A stretch of 64,000 nucleotides of DNA from Seongchinamella unica (GTDB taxonomy: Bacteria; Pseudomonadota; Gammaproteobacteria; Pseudomonadales; Halieaceae), in assembly GCF_004354085.1 (NCBI RefSeq), contig NZ_SMSE01000001.1, forward strand, positions 921,724 through 985,723. Reading direction: 5' to 3'. The notes beneath the pieces are model-generated. The model ran no database searches, was not told where the DNA came from, and worked only from the letters and a program-made list of their open reading frames with translations. The position numbers and the translations under genes were made by a program. Below, one piece after another: positions 33,408 through 41,411 of the stretch; the first letter of the stretch is position 1, and each line of letters begins with the position of its first letter.

Positions 33408-34568
33408 TTACTGATAGTCCCCGTCGTGCTCGCCCAGCATCGGCGGCGGGCTGCGATAGGCCACCGGTGTGCGAGACAGCTTGATCGGGTTGCCCACCAG
33501 CTGCAATTCGCTGTTCTGCGGGTGAGGCACATTGACCTGCATCCCCCGCGCCTGGATCTGGGGCTCGGCAAAGACTTCCGCCACGGTATTGATCGGCCCC
33601 GCCGGGACATTGGCGGCTTCCAGCAGGGCTATCCACTCATCCTTGTCCCGCTCGAGCATTTTCGCCTGCAACAGGGGCGCCAGCGCATCGCGATTTTTCA
33701 CCCGGTCCCGGTTGGTTAGAAAGCGCGTATCTTCAGCGAGTTCGGGCGCGCCGATGACGTCACAGTAGCGCCTGAACTGGCCGTCATTACCCACCGCCAC
33801 GATCAGGTGTCCGTCGCGGGCGACAAAGCTCTGGTAGGGCACGATATTCGGGTGGGCATTGCCCAGGCGAGTGGGATTGAGCCCCCCCACCAGATAATTG
33901 GTTGCCTGGTTGGCCAGGGTGGCCGCGGTGACATCCAGCAGCGCCAGGTCGACGTGCTGGCCCAGGCCCGATTTCTCCCGCTCGGCCAGTGCCGCCTGTA
34001 TGCCAATCACCGCGTACAGGCCGGTCATGATATCGGTCAGGGCCACCCCCACTTTCTGCGGCCCGGCACCCGGCTCGCCATCCGCCGCGCCGGTGACGCT
34101 CATCAGCCCGCCCATGGCCTGGACCAGGAAATCGTAGCCCGGACGACTGGCGAGGGGGCCGGTCTGGCCAAAACCGGTGATTGAGCAGTAGACGATACCC
34201 GGGTTGATCGCCGCCAGGCTGGCGTAATCCAGGCCATACCTGGCCGCGCCCCCCACCTTGAAGTTCTCAATAACCACGTCACAGTCGGTGGCCAGCTTCC
34301 GCAGCCGGGCCTGGCCCTGCGCGGTCCTCATGTCGACCCGGATTGAACGTTTGTTGCGGTTGGCGCACATGAAATAGGCGGACTCGTCGGTATCCCTGCC
34401 CTGCTCGTCGGGCATATAGGGAGGCCCCCAGTGGCGGGTATCATCACCGCCTTCAGGGTTTTCCACCTTGATCACCTCGGCGCCCAGGTCACCGAGGATC
34501 TGGCTCGCCCACGGACCCGCAAGAATACGGGACAGATCCAGTACTTTCAGGTGTGACAAGGCGCCCAT
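33408..34568 (-). CDS. gcdG: CaiB/BaiF CoA-transferase, glutarate type
   Basis: A 386-residue family III CoA-transferase. The start LSHLKVLDLSRILAGPWASQ and the ADVIENFKVGG-like segment VVIENFKVGGAARYGLDY are standard; the catalytic Asp lies in the LALLDVTAATLANQA region. These enzymes move CoA between carboxylates through a glutamyl/aspartyl anhydride. The start overlaps by one base the stop of the upstream glutaryl-CoA dehydrogenase gene, so this is probably the glutarate CoA-transferase (GcdG/SUGCT-like) that activates glutarate for that enzyme. The specific substrate rests on this neighbour. Confidence 0.85.
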   Translation of the reverse strand: MGALSHLKVLDLSRILAGPWASQILGDLGAEVIKVENPEGGDDTRHWGPPYMPDEQGRDTDESAYFMCANRNKRSIRVDMRTAQGQARLRKLATDCDVVIENFKVGGAARYGLDYASLAAINPGIVYCSITGFGQTGPLASRPGYDFLVQAMGGLMSVTGAADGEPGAGPQKVGVALTDIMTGLYAVIGIQAALAEREKSGLGQHVDLALLDVTAATLANQATNYLVGGLNPTRLGNAHPNIVPYQSFVARDGHLIVAVGNDGQFRRYCDVIGAPELAEDTRFLTNRDRVKNRDALAPLLQAKMLERDKDEWIALLEAANVPAGPINTVAEVFAEPQIQARGMQVNVPHPQNSELQLVGNPIKLSRTPVAYRSPPPMLGEHDGDYQ

Positions 34569-35749
34569 CAGAACGCGGGGATATCAGTCTGGGTGCGACC
34601 CAGGATCAGCGCGTGGACGTCATGGGTCCCCTCGTAGGTGTTGACCACTTCGAGGTTCACCATGTGTCGCATGATGGGGTATTCGTCCGAGATGCCATTG
34701 CCGCCCAGCATATCGCGGGCGGTGCGGGCGATATCCAGCGCCTTGCCGCAGGAGTTGCGCTTGATCAGGGAGATCAGTTCGGGAGCAATCTGGCCGGCGT
34801 CCATTAACTGCCCGGCTCGCAGGCAACCCTGCAACGCCAGGGCAATTTCCGTTTGCATGTCCGCCAGCTTCAGCTGTACCAGTTGCTTGGACGCCAGCGG
34901 TACGCCAAATTGCTTGCGCTCCATGGTGTAATCGCGCGCCGTATGCCAGCAGGTTTCCGCCGCGCCCATCGCGCCCCAGGCGATACCATAGCGGGCATTG
35001 TTGAGGCAGCCGAACGGCCCCTTCAGGCCTTCCACATTGGGCAACAGGTTTTCCTCGGGAACGAACACTTCATCCATCACGATTTCGCCGGTGACCGATG
35101 CCCGCAGTGCCAGCTTGCCTTCGATCTTGGGCGCTGAGAGCCCCGCCATGCCCTTTTCCAGGATAAAGCCGCGAATCTTGTTATCGTCGGTTTTGGCCCA
35201 CACCACAAAGACATCGGCGAAGGGACTGTTGGTAATCCACATCTTGGCACCGCTCAGGCTGTAACCTCCCGCCACCGTCCGGGCTCGGGTTACCATACTG
35301 CCCGGGTCGGAACCGTGATCGGGCTCGGTCAGGCCAAAGCAGCCAATCCACTCGCCGGTGGCCAGCCTGGGCAGGTACTTTTCCCGCTGGCTCTCGCTGC
35401 CGTAGGCGTAGATGGGGTACATCACCAGCGAGGACTGCACACTCATCATCGAGCGGTAACCGGAATCCACCCGCTCAACTTCGCGCGCGGCAAGACCATA
35501 GGATATGTAGTCAACGCCCGGGCAGCCGTAGCCGTCGATGGTGGAACCCAACAGGCCCATGTCACCCATCTCACGGAAAATATTCGGGTCGGTCTGCTCG
35601 GCGCGAAATGCCTCGCGCACCCGCGGCAGTAACCTGTCCTGGGCATACTGCCGGGCGCTCTGCTGCACCATGCGCTGTTCATCACTGAGTTGCTGGTCAA
35701 GCAGGAAGGGATCCTGCCAGTTGAGTTTCTGCCATTTCTTGCCGGCCAT
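34568..35749 (-). CDS. gcdH: Glutaryl-CoA dehydrogenase
   Basis: A 393-residue acyl-CoA dehydrogenase of the GcdH group: [19 protein letters not shown] at the start, [18 protein letters not shown] for FAD binding, [15 protein letters not shown], and the C-terminal [17 protein letters not shown]. It oxidises and decarboxylates glutaryl-CoA to crotonyl-CoA in lysine, tryptophan and glutarate breakdown. The ATG at 35749 is chosen because upstream residues are encoded by the AT-rich promoter. It is co-transcribed with the CoA-transferase (one-base overlap) and divergent from a LysR regulator, the gcdR-gcdHG layout known from pseudomonads. Confidence 0.93.
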   Translation of the reverse strand: MAGKKWQKLNWQDPFLLDQQLSDEQRMVQQSARQYAQDRLLPRVREAFRAEQTDPNIFREMGDMGLLGSTIDGYGCPGVDYISYGLAAREVERVDSGYRSMMSVQSSLVMYPIYAYGSESQREKYLPRLATGEWIGCFGLTEPDHGSDPGSMVTRARTVAGGYSLSGAKMWITNSPFADVFVVWAKTDDNKIRGFILEKGMAGLSAPKIEGKLALRASVTGEIVMDEVFVPEENLLPNVEGLKGPFGCLNNARYGIAWGAMGAAETCWHTARDYTMERKQFGVPLASKQLVQLKLADMQTEIALALQGCLRAGQLMDAGQIAPELISLIKRNSCGKALDIARTARDMLGGNGISDEYPIMRHMVNLEVVNTYEGTHDVHALILGRTQTDIPAF

Positions 35750-35813
35750 GTGGGGTACTCCGCACGGGTTGGGGATAGGTGAGAGAAGATAGCAGATGTT
35801 TTGCAATTTATAT

Positions 35814-35843
35814 AATATATATACTTTATTATTTATATATATT
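35814..35843. promoter_or_regulatory. AT-rich palindrome between gcdH and its LysR regulator
   Basis: Two perfect 10-bp inverted arms (35814-35823 and 35834-35843) with a 10-base spacer lie in an almost pure A/T tract of some 60 bp (about 35803-35862) in otherwise GC-rich DNA. It is centred in the divergent gcdH/LysR intergenic region and may contain both promoters and the LysR binding site. The site assignment is inferred. Confidence 0.5.
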
Positions 35844-35928
35844 TTATATATAGTATAGTCGCGATGCCCCGCCTGACACACCCATCGGCTCGGCGGGATG
35901 ACGCACCCACACCCACCCGGGACACGCC

Positions 35929-36828
35929 ATGGACCTGCGCAAGCTCGAGATATTCACCGCCGTGGCCCGCAGCGGCAGCTTCAGCGCCGCGGCGCAGCAA
36001 CTGCACATGGCGCAACCCGCCGTCAGTATCGCAGTGCGCAAGCTGGAGGAATCCCTGGGCATCACCCTGTTCGACCGCAGCGGGCGCACGATAGCACTGA
36101 CCGCAGAGGGTGAGGCGCTGGTCGGCCGGGCCCAGTCAATTCTGCTGCAGGTCGAAGAACTCGAGGCCTCGGCGGGTGATCTCCGGGGTTTGCTGCGGGG
36201 GGAACTGAGTATCGCCTGCCCTTCCATGCTCGCCACCTATTTCCTCCCCGACCTGCTCAGCGGTTTTCTGGCGCAACACCCCGGGCTTACCGCCTCTGTC
36301 ACCCAGGCCGGCACCACCCAGATCGAGGAGATGCTGCTGCGCGACGAGATCGAGCTGGGCGTCACCTCTGCCCAGGGCACCCCAGAGCTCGAGCGACTGC
36401 CGCTGGTGATAGAACAAATGGTGGTCTGCGTCGGTGAGAACCATCCCTGGTCCAGGCGCCGCAGCCTCAAGATAGACGACCTGCACGAAGCGCCCATGGT
36501 GGTCTACGAGAGCGGGTATTTCATTCGCGCCCAGTTGGACCAGCTCTGCCACGCTGCCTCTGTCGAGCCGGAGCTGCGCGTCCAGAGCAATTTCCTGCCG
36601 CTGCTGGTGCGCATGGTCAAACAGGGCATGGGGGTCACTGTCGGGCTGCAAACCCTGGCGGAACAGGAGCCCGGTATCGTCGGAATTCCCCTGTCACCCA
36701 GGGCCGAGGTACCCATGGCGCTGGCCAGGCGCAGGGGCCGGACCATCTCCCGGGCCAACCAGGCGTTTCTGGATTGGCTAGTCGGTCAGAAAACTGCAGC
36801 CCTTGCAGCCGGCGCACGCCAGTCCTGA
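35929..36828 (+). CDS. LysR family regulator (GcdR-like)
   Basis: A 299-residue LysR-type regulator. The N-terminal helix-turn-helix is [20 protein letters not shown] then [20 protein letters not shown]; the C-terminal effector domain follows ([20 protein letters not shown]). It is transcribed divergently from gcdH-gcdG, so it most likely activates them in response to glutarate or glutaryl-CoA, as GcdR does in Pseudomonas. Its 3' end overlaps the convergent secreted-protein gene by 51 bp, which is unusual for this locus. Confidence 0.88.
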   Translation: MDLRKLEIFTAVARSGSFSAAAQQLHMAQPAVSIAVRKLEESLGITLFDRSGRTIALTAEGEALVGRAQSILLQVEELEASAGDLRGLLRGELSIACPSMLATYFLPDLLSGFLAQHPGLTASVTQAGTTQIEEMLLRDEIELGVTSAQGTPELERLPLVIEQMVVCVGENHPWSRRRSLKIDDLHEAPMVVYESGYFIRAQLDQLCHAASVEPELRVQSNFLPLLVRMVKQGMGVTVGLQTLAEQEPGIVGIPLSPRAEVPMALARRRGRTISRANQAFLDWLVGQKTAALAAGARQS

Positions 36829-38652
36829 GACCAGCAGCTGTGGCTCAAACAGGGACTTGAGGAAGAGGGAGACAAAACGGTCGGTATCCGCCGCGTTCAA
36901 TAAACCATCTTCATTGAGGTCCATGGCGTTGGGGTGGATGGGTGCACCGGGCTGGCTGAGGCACGTCAACTGCGCCGGGGCGGATTCCAGCTGGATACAA
37001 CTGGAAAAATTCACCCAGTCTTCGACATCGACCCGTTGGTCGTTATTCATGTCGATATCGCAGCGGTTGCCGATTCCGTCCTGATCCCAGTCCCACTGCA
37101 AGGGATTCCACAGTCGCTTGCAGTTGTCACAGGCGTCACCAATGCCATCACCCCTGATCCTGCCAGCATAAAGGTCAGAATCGGCCTGATCGGGATTGTA
37201 ATGCAGTGGGCAGTTGTCAGCCTGCACGGGAACCGACCCTTCACCGAGCGTTAAATTGGGCACACCATCCCGGTCCAGGTCTTCAGCGAGGGTGTCGGCG
37301 TAAACCAGAAATGCCCGCTTGGTTCGATAGGACTGGGATGCCGGGCCTGTCATGCCGTTGATACTGATCGCCCAGTGATCGAAATCCCGGGCGCTCCTGG
37401 CAATCCTGTCATCCTCAGTCAGCGGGAACTCCACATCCGCCGCCCACCAGTTGATGACGAAAAACAGGGGGTGCACCAGAGGCTGCCCGGGCAGGAACTC
37501 AAATTCAAGTAATTGCCTGGCGTACAGCGCCTGTTCCCCTTCCTGGATGTACCGCCCTCGGGGCGAATTACACTGGTCGGTATTGAACAGGAAAGGTTTC
37601 CAGGTACCCCAGCCAGACTCGGTGATGGCAATGGGTGTGAGAGCAAACTCAAGTTTGCCTTCCTTGAGGTGGCTCCGAGCTGCTGTCAACAGCTCTCGCA
37701 GGTCAGATCCAGCGGGATTCACCGGGCCGGCTGAACCCGGATCAGCAGCGCGTGACGGGTAGGTGGAAATTCCAATCAGTGTCGGAGCCGCAGGATGGTA
37801 TTCACGATGGACTTTCCAGAATTCGGCGATGTGTCCCGCCGTCGCCAGATCTATCTGACAGCTGAATTCGGACCCCGGATCACAATCAACCGCGTACTCG
37901 AGGCGCCAGCTGGGGAAAACAGCGACTTCAGGGTTGTCCACATACACCGCCCGGACAATTTCCCGATAGGTCGGCATAAAGCCCTCATCCGGAACAGTAG
38001 GCGACAGACGGTAGTTAAGCTCCCGCCAGGGGGTGAAGAAACTGGCAGCGTAATGCTGGATCAGAAAACGGCTGAGGCGACCATAAGCCCGGGCGACCTC
38101 CGGAGACGCAAAACTCACCTCTCCGGCGGAAACGAACTGATCAGGATACTCCCCATTGAGGTCTCGCAGTGGTCGTAAATGGCCTTTACAGGGTGCATGG
38201 GGCCAGCAGTCGGCCAGCTGGGCATGGAGGAACAGGGGTTTGTTATCACGCACCAGGGCCGCATTCTGTTTGATGCGATCCAGGTAGCACAGCCACTCCA
38301 CCGGGGTATCCACATCCTCCAGGCGATCGGCGCAGTGACTGCCGTGACCCATGCGGGCACGTAACTGCTCATAGCTGCAGTGCCTGCCCCCGCAGTCGCG
38401 AAGGAAAGGCTGCCAGGGAACTCCCTGCAACCCCACGGTCTCGTCGTCAAAATTTTTCAGCCCGTTTATGGCCACGATACTGCTGTGCCGGGCGAGGATC
38501 TGCGAGATGTCCCGCTGCAAACCCACCTCACCCAGAGGCTCGGCAAAGGCATCCCACGCCTGCATGTCATAGTAGGTGTAACCCACGAGCACATCTGCGC
38601 GCGACGCCAGGGAAAGGAAAATCAGGAATATCTTTATGGTGTTTTTGTACAA
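36778..38652 (-). CDS. Secreted protein with calcium-binding TSP3/dockerin-like repeats
   Basis: A 624-residue exported protein. After a signal peptide (NTIKIFLIFLSLASRA) comes a domain of about 420 residues with TIM-barrel glycosidase features: VLVGYTYYDMQAWDAFAEP at the start, strand-helix alternation, and ALTPIAITESGWGTW, where the Glu after a strand resembles a catalytic nucleophile. The end holds acidic calcium-loop repeats: DLDRDGVPN, DNCPLHYNPDQADSD, GDGIGDACDNC, DWDQDGIGNRCDIDMNNDQ and DLNEDGLLNAADTDRF, a mixture of thrombospondin-3 and dockerin-like motifs. Translation likely starts at TTG 38652, eight or so bases after AAGGAGG. Its enzymatic activity is unproven. It overlaps the LysR gene at the 3' end. 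Confidence 0.75.
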   Translation of the reverse strand: MYKNTIKIFLIFLSLASRADVLVGYTYYDMQAWDAFAEPLGEVGLQRDISQILARHSSIVAINGLKNFDDETVGLQGVPWQPFLRDCGGRHCSYEQLRARMGHGSHCADRLEDVDTPVEWLCYLDRIKQNAALVRDNKPLFLHAQLADCWPHAPCKGHLRPLRDLNGEYPDQFVSAGEVSFASPEVARAYGRLSRFLIQHYAASFFTPWRELNYRLSPTVPDEGFMPTYREIVRAVYVDNPEVAVFPSWRLEYAVDCDPGSEFSCQIDLATAGHIAEFWKVHREYHPAAPTLIGISTYPSRAADPGSAGPVNPAGSDLRELLTAARSHLKEGKLEFALTPIAITESGWGTWKPFLFNTDQCNSPRGRYIQEGEQALYARQLLEFEFLPGQPLVHPLFFVINWWAADVEFPLTEDDRIARSARDFDHWAISINGMTGPASQSYRTKRAFLVYADTLAEDLDRDGVPNLTLGEGSVPVQADNCPLHYNPDQADSDLYAGRIRGDGIGDACDNCKRLWNPLQWDWDQDGIGNRCDIDMNNDQRVDVEDWVNFSSCIQLESAPAQLTCLSQPGAPIHPNAMDLNEDGLLNAADTDRFVSLFLKSLFEPQLLVSGLACAGCKGCSFLTD

Positions 38653-38805
38653 TACCAATCCCTCCTTAGACTGGTGCCGACGATATTAGCACTTGCCAGC
38701 CAACAGCAACATGACCAGAATCAAGCAATAGCGGTGGCCAGAATGCTCCATATCGCCCGGGGTGCGGTTGCCAACCCATGTTTCACTGCGAGTTTCACTG
38801 CCTAA

Positions 38806-39642
38806 ATGCCCACGCTCGATATTTTCAGCAAGCACCTCGCCCGCCTGATCCCGGCGACAGGAAGCGCCGAATATCCCGCCATGCTGGTGGCCATGCTGCG
38901 GGAGCTGGTGCCGGTGGATGACGCCAGCGTCATTTTCTATCCGGAGCGGGAGCTACCGGTGGTCGAGTACTTTGAGGTCAACGACGCTGGCGGGGAATCC
39001 ACCCTGGATGTCTTTGTGAAGGGCCCCTTCCTGCTGGACCCGTACTATCTCGCGGCGACGGCGGAAGCGCGTTTTGGTGTTTTCCGGCTGCGCGACCTCT
39101 CGCCCACGGGCTTCAAGGACAGCGAATATTACAAGGCCTGGTACCGCAACTGCGGCTACCAGGACGAATGCGGCTTTGTAATCCCCACGTCCGGTGACGG
39201 TTTCGTCAACATCGCCCTGGGTAAAACCGCCGCCCGGGCCAGCTTTACCAAGCGCGAGCTGCGCATCCTGGCGGATGTATACCCCACCGTAGAGGCCGTC
39301 TGCCAGCAGCACTGGACGGAGCGCAGTGCGGAAGACAACGGCGTCAACCTGAGGGCCCAGCTGCACAGCGCCCTCGAGTCCTTCGGCTCCAGCCTGCTGA
39401 CCGAACGGGAAACCCAGGTGATCAACCTCGTGTTACACGGTCACAGCACCAAAACCGTGGCCGACAAGCTCTCGATATCCATGGAGACGGTGAAGCTGCA
39501 CCGCAAACACGCCTACGCCAAACTGGAAGTTTCCTCCCAGGCGGAGCTCTTCTACCTGTTCCTCGACTCGCTGATGAGTGCCCGGGACTACGAGGGCGGC
39601 GATACCCTGGTGGCCTATATGCAGCCACCGCCAAAACACTGA
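38806..39642 (+). CDS. LuxR-type transcriptional regulator
   Basis: A 278-residue regulator with a C-terminal LuxR helix-turn-helix: LTERETQVINLVLHGHSTKT then VADKLSISMETVKLHRKHAY (about residues 196-245). The N-terminal 190 residues resemble no certain sensor; they lack a REC phosphorylation site and an obvious autoinducer pocket, and may be a GAF-like ligand domain. A TPR-sulfotransferase gene begins seven bases after the stop, so both are probably one transcript. The regulator may also control the TonB receptor gene beyond. Its signal is unknown. Confidence 0.85.
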   Translation: MPTLDIFSKHLARLIPATGSAEYPAMLVAMLRELVPVDDASVIFYPERELPVVEYFEVNDAGGESTLDVFVKGPFLLDPYYLAATAEARFGVFRLRDLSPTGFKDSEYYKAWYRNCGYQDECGFVIPTSGDGFVNIALGKTAARASFTKRELRILADVYPTVEAVCQQHWTERSAEDNGVNLRAQLHSALESFGSSLLTERETQVINLVLHGHSTKTVADKLSISMETVKLHRKHAYAKLEVSSQAELFYLFLDSLMSARDYEGGDTLVAYMQPPPKH

Positions 39643-39649
39643 GTACTCA

Positions 39650-41242
39650 ATGAACAAGATACAACCGGAGCAGGCCGCTGAGTTGCAGGCCTTGATGAAA
39701 CGCGGCTTTGCCGCCCTTGCCAGCGGCCGCATCGAGGAGGCGGGAGACTGCTGCCAGCAGGCGCTGAAAATACAACCCGACCTGGTACAGGCGCACTTCC
39801 TGGTGGGCCTGGTGGGACTGGAAACAAAAGACCGGGCGACAGCCTTTCGCGCCTTCCAGTCTGTGGTCAAGCTGGACAAGGACCACGCCGCAGCCTGGGC
39901 GCAACTGGCGCGTATGTATATGTCAGAAGGACAGGTCAACAAGGCCGATGCCGCGCTGCGAGAGACCCAGCGTATCCGCCCCACCGACCCCATTGTGCTG
40001 GACCTGATCGGTATGACCCTGTCACAGATGGGCGAGTATGGCGTGGCCAAAGCGTTTTTTGCGAGGGCCAATACGTCCAGACCCAATCACCCGCCCTACA
40101 TGCTCAACCTGGCCAATAACCTGGTCTACCACGGCGACACTGAAACCGCCGACATCATCTTCCGTGATGTCATTCGCATTCTCCCGGATTCTCCCCAGGC
40201 TCACTGGGCCCTGGCCGGTTCAGCAAAGGCCCGGGACGGCGAGCATATCGACCAGATGCGCGCGCTGGCGGCAAAGCACGACAATAATCCCCGGGCGCAG
40301 GCTTTCTACCTGTACGCTATCGGCAAAGAGTGCGAAGACCTCAAACGCTGGGACGAAGCCTTCGAGGCCTTCAGCGCCGGTGCGGCTGCGCGCCGCAAGA
40401 CGGTGGAATATGACGAGGCCGCGGAACAGGCCATGTTCGACTATCTGCAGGAGGCCTATACCCGCGAGTGGTTCGACGGCCTGCCTGAAGGCAGCCCCAA
40501 CCCCTCGCCGGTATTTGTGCTGGGTCAACCCCGCACCGGCACCACCCTGGTGGAACGCATTATCGCCGCTCACTCGCAGGTTCATTCCGCCGGGGAACTG
40601 CAACAATTCGGCCTTGCCCTGCGCCGACTGTCCAACTACCGCAACCCCAGGCGTTTCACCCGGGAGCTGTTTGAGCTGGCAAAAACAACCGATCCCACCA
40701 AAGTGGGCAATATGTACCTGCAGACCAGCAGCCGCATGGCCGGTGATGCCCCGCGGTTCGTTGACAAACTGCCACAGAACTACCTGATGATACCGCTGAT
40801 CCTCAAGGCCCTGCCCAATGCCAAAATCGTACACCTGGTCCGCAACCCCATGGATGCCTGCTTCGCCAGCTTCAAGCAACTGTTTGCCGATGCCTACCTG
40901 CATTCCTACCAACAGGGTGAAATGGCGCGCCACCACGCCCGCTACCGCAAACTGATGGATATCTGGCGGGAGCGTTTCCCGGGAAGGTTCTTCGACATCA
41001 GCTACGAGGAGACCGCGGCCGACCTAGAGCCCAACGCCCGCGCCCTCCTTGACTACCTGGAGTTGCCCTGGGAGGACGCCTGCCTGGAGTTTCACAAGCA
41101 GGATTCCGCTGTCTCTACCGCCAGTGCGGTACAGGTGCGTGAGCCGGCCCACACCCGCTCCATCGGTCGCTGGAAAAAGTACCAGTCGGGTCTCACCGAG
41201 ATGCAGGACGAACTGCGCAAAGCAGGAATTTCCATAGAATAA
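39650..41242 (+). CDS. TPR-containing sulfotransferase
   Basis: A 530-residue protein. Residues 1-230 are tetratricopeptide repeats (for example AAWAQLARMYMSEGQVNKAD and VLDLIGMTLSQMGEYGVAKA). The C-terminal domain (about 285-525) is a PAPS-dependent sulfotransferase: VFVLGQPRTGTTLVERIIAA is the 5'-phosphosulfate loop, and IVHLVRNPMDACFASF the 3'-phosphate site. Such fusions are frequent in marine gammaproteobacteria and resemble tyrosylprotein sulfotransferases, but the acceptor is unknown. The gene is seven bases downstream of the LuxR regulator and 169 bp upstream of a TonB-dependent receptor rich in tyrosine, a possible substrate or partner (inference). Confidence 0.9.
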   Translation: MNKIQPEQAAELQALMKRGFAALASGRIEEAGDCCQQALKIQPDLVQAHFLVGLVGLETKDRATAFRAFQSVVKLDKDHAAAWAQLARMYMSEGQVNKADAALRETQRIRPTDPIVLDLIGMTLSQMGEYGVAKAFFARANTSRPNHPPYMLNLANNLVYHGDTETADIIFRDVIRILPDSPQAHWALAGSAKARDGEHIDQMRALAAKHDNNPRAQAFYLYAIGKECEDLKRWDEAFEAFSAGAAARRKTVEYDEAAEQAMFDYLQEAYTREWFDGLPEGSPNPSPVFVLGQPRTGTTLVERIIAAHSQVHSAGELQQFGLALRRLSNYRNPRRFTRELFELAKTTDPTKVGNMYLQTSSRMAGDAPRFVDKLPQNYLMIPLILKALPNAKIVHLVRNPMDACFASFKQLFADAYLHSYQQGEMARHHARYRKLMDIWRERFPGRFFDISYEETAADLEPNARALLDYLELPWEDACLEFHKQDSAVSTASAVQVREPAHTRSIGRWKKYQSGLTEMQDELRKAGISIE

Positions 41243-41411
41243 TTCCCACTTAACTGTTTCTACCCTATAGGGGTATATTAATACTCAGGCAGTTTGGCTA
41301 GTTTATTGGTGACTAACTATACAAGCGGAAATGCCAATTCCGCAATTTGCCAATCAAAAGCACGCGGCTCGTAAGCAACGTATTAACTTTCACAGTCCAA
41401 GTGGGGATACC

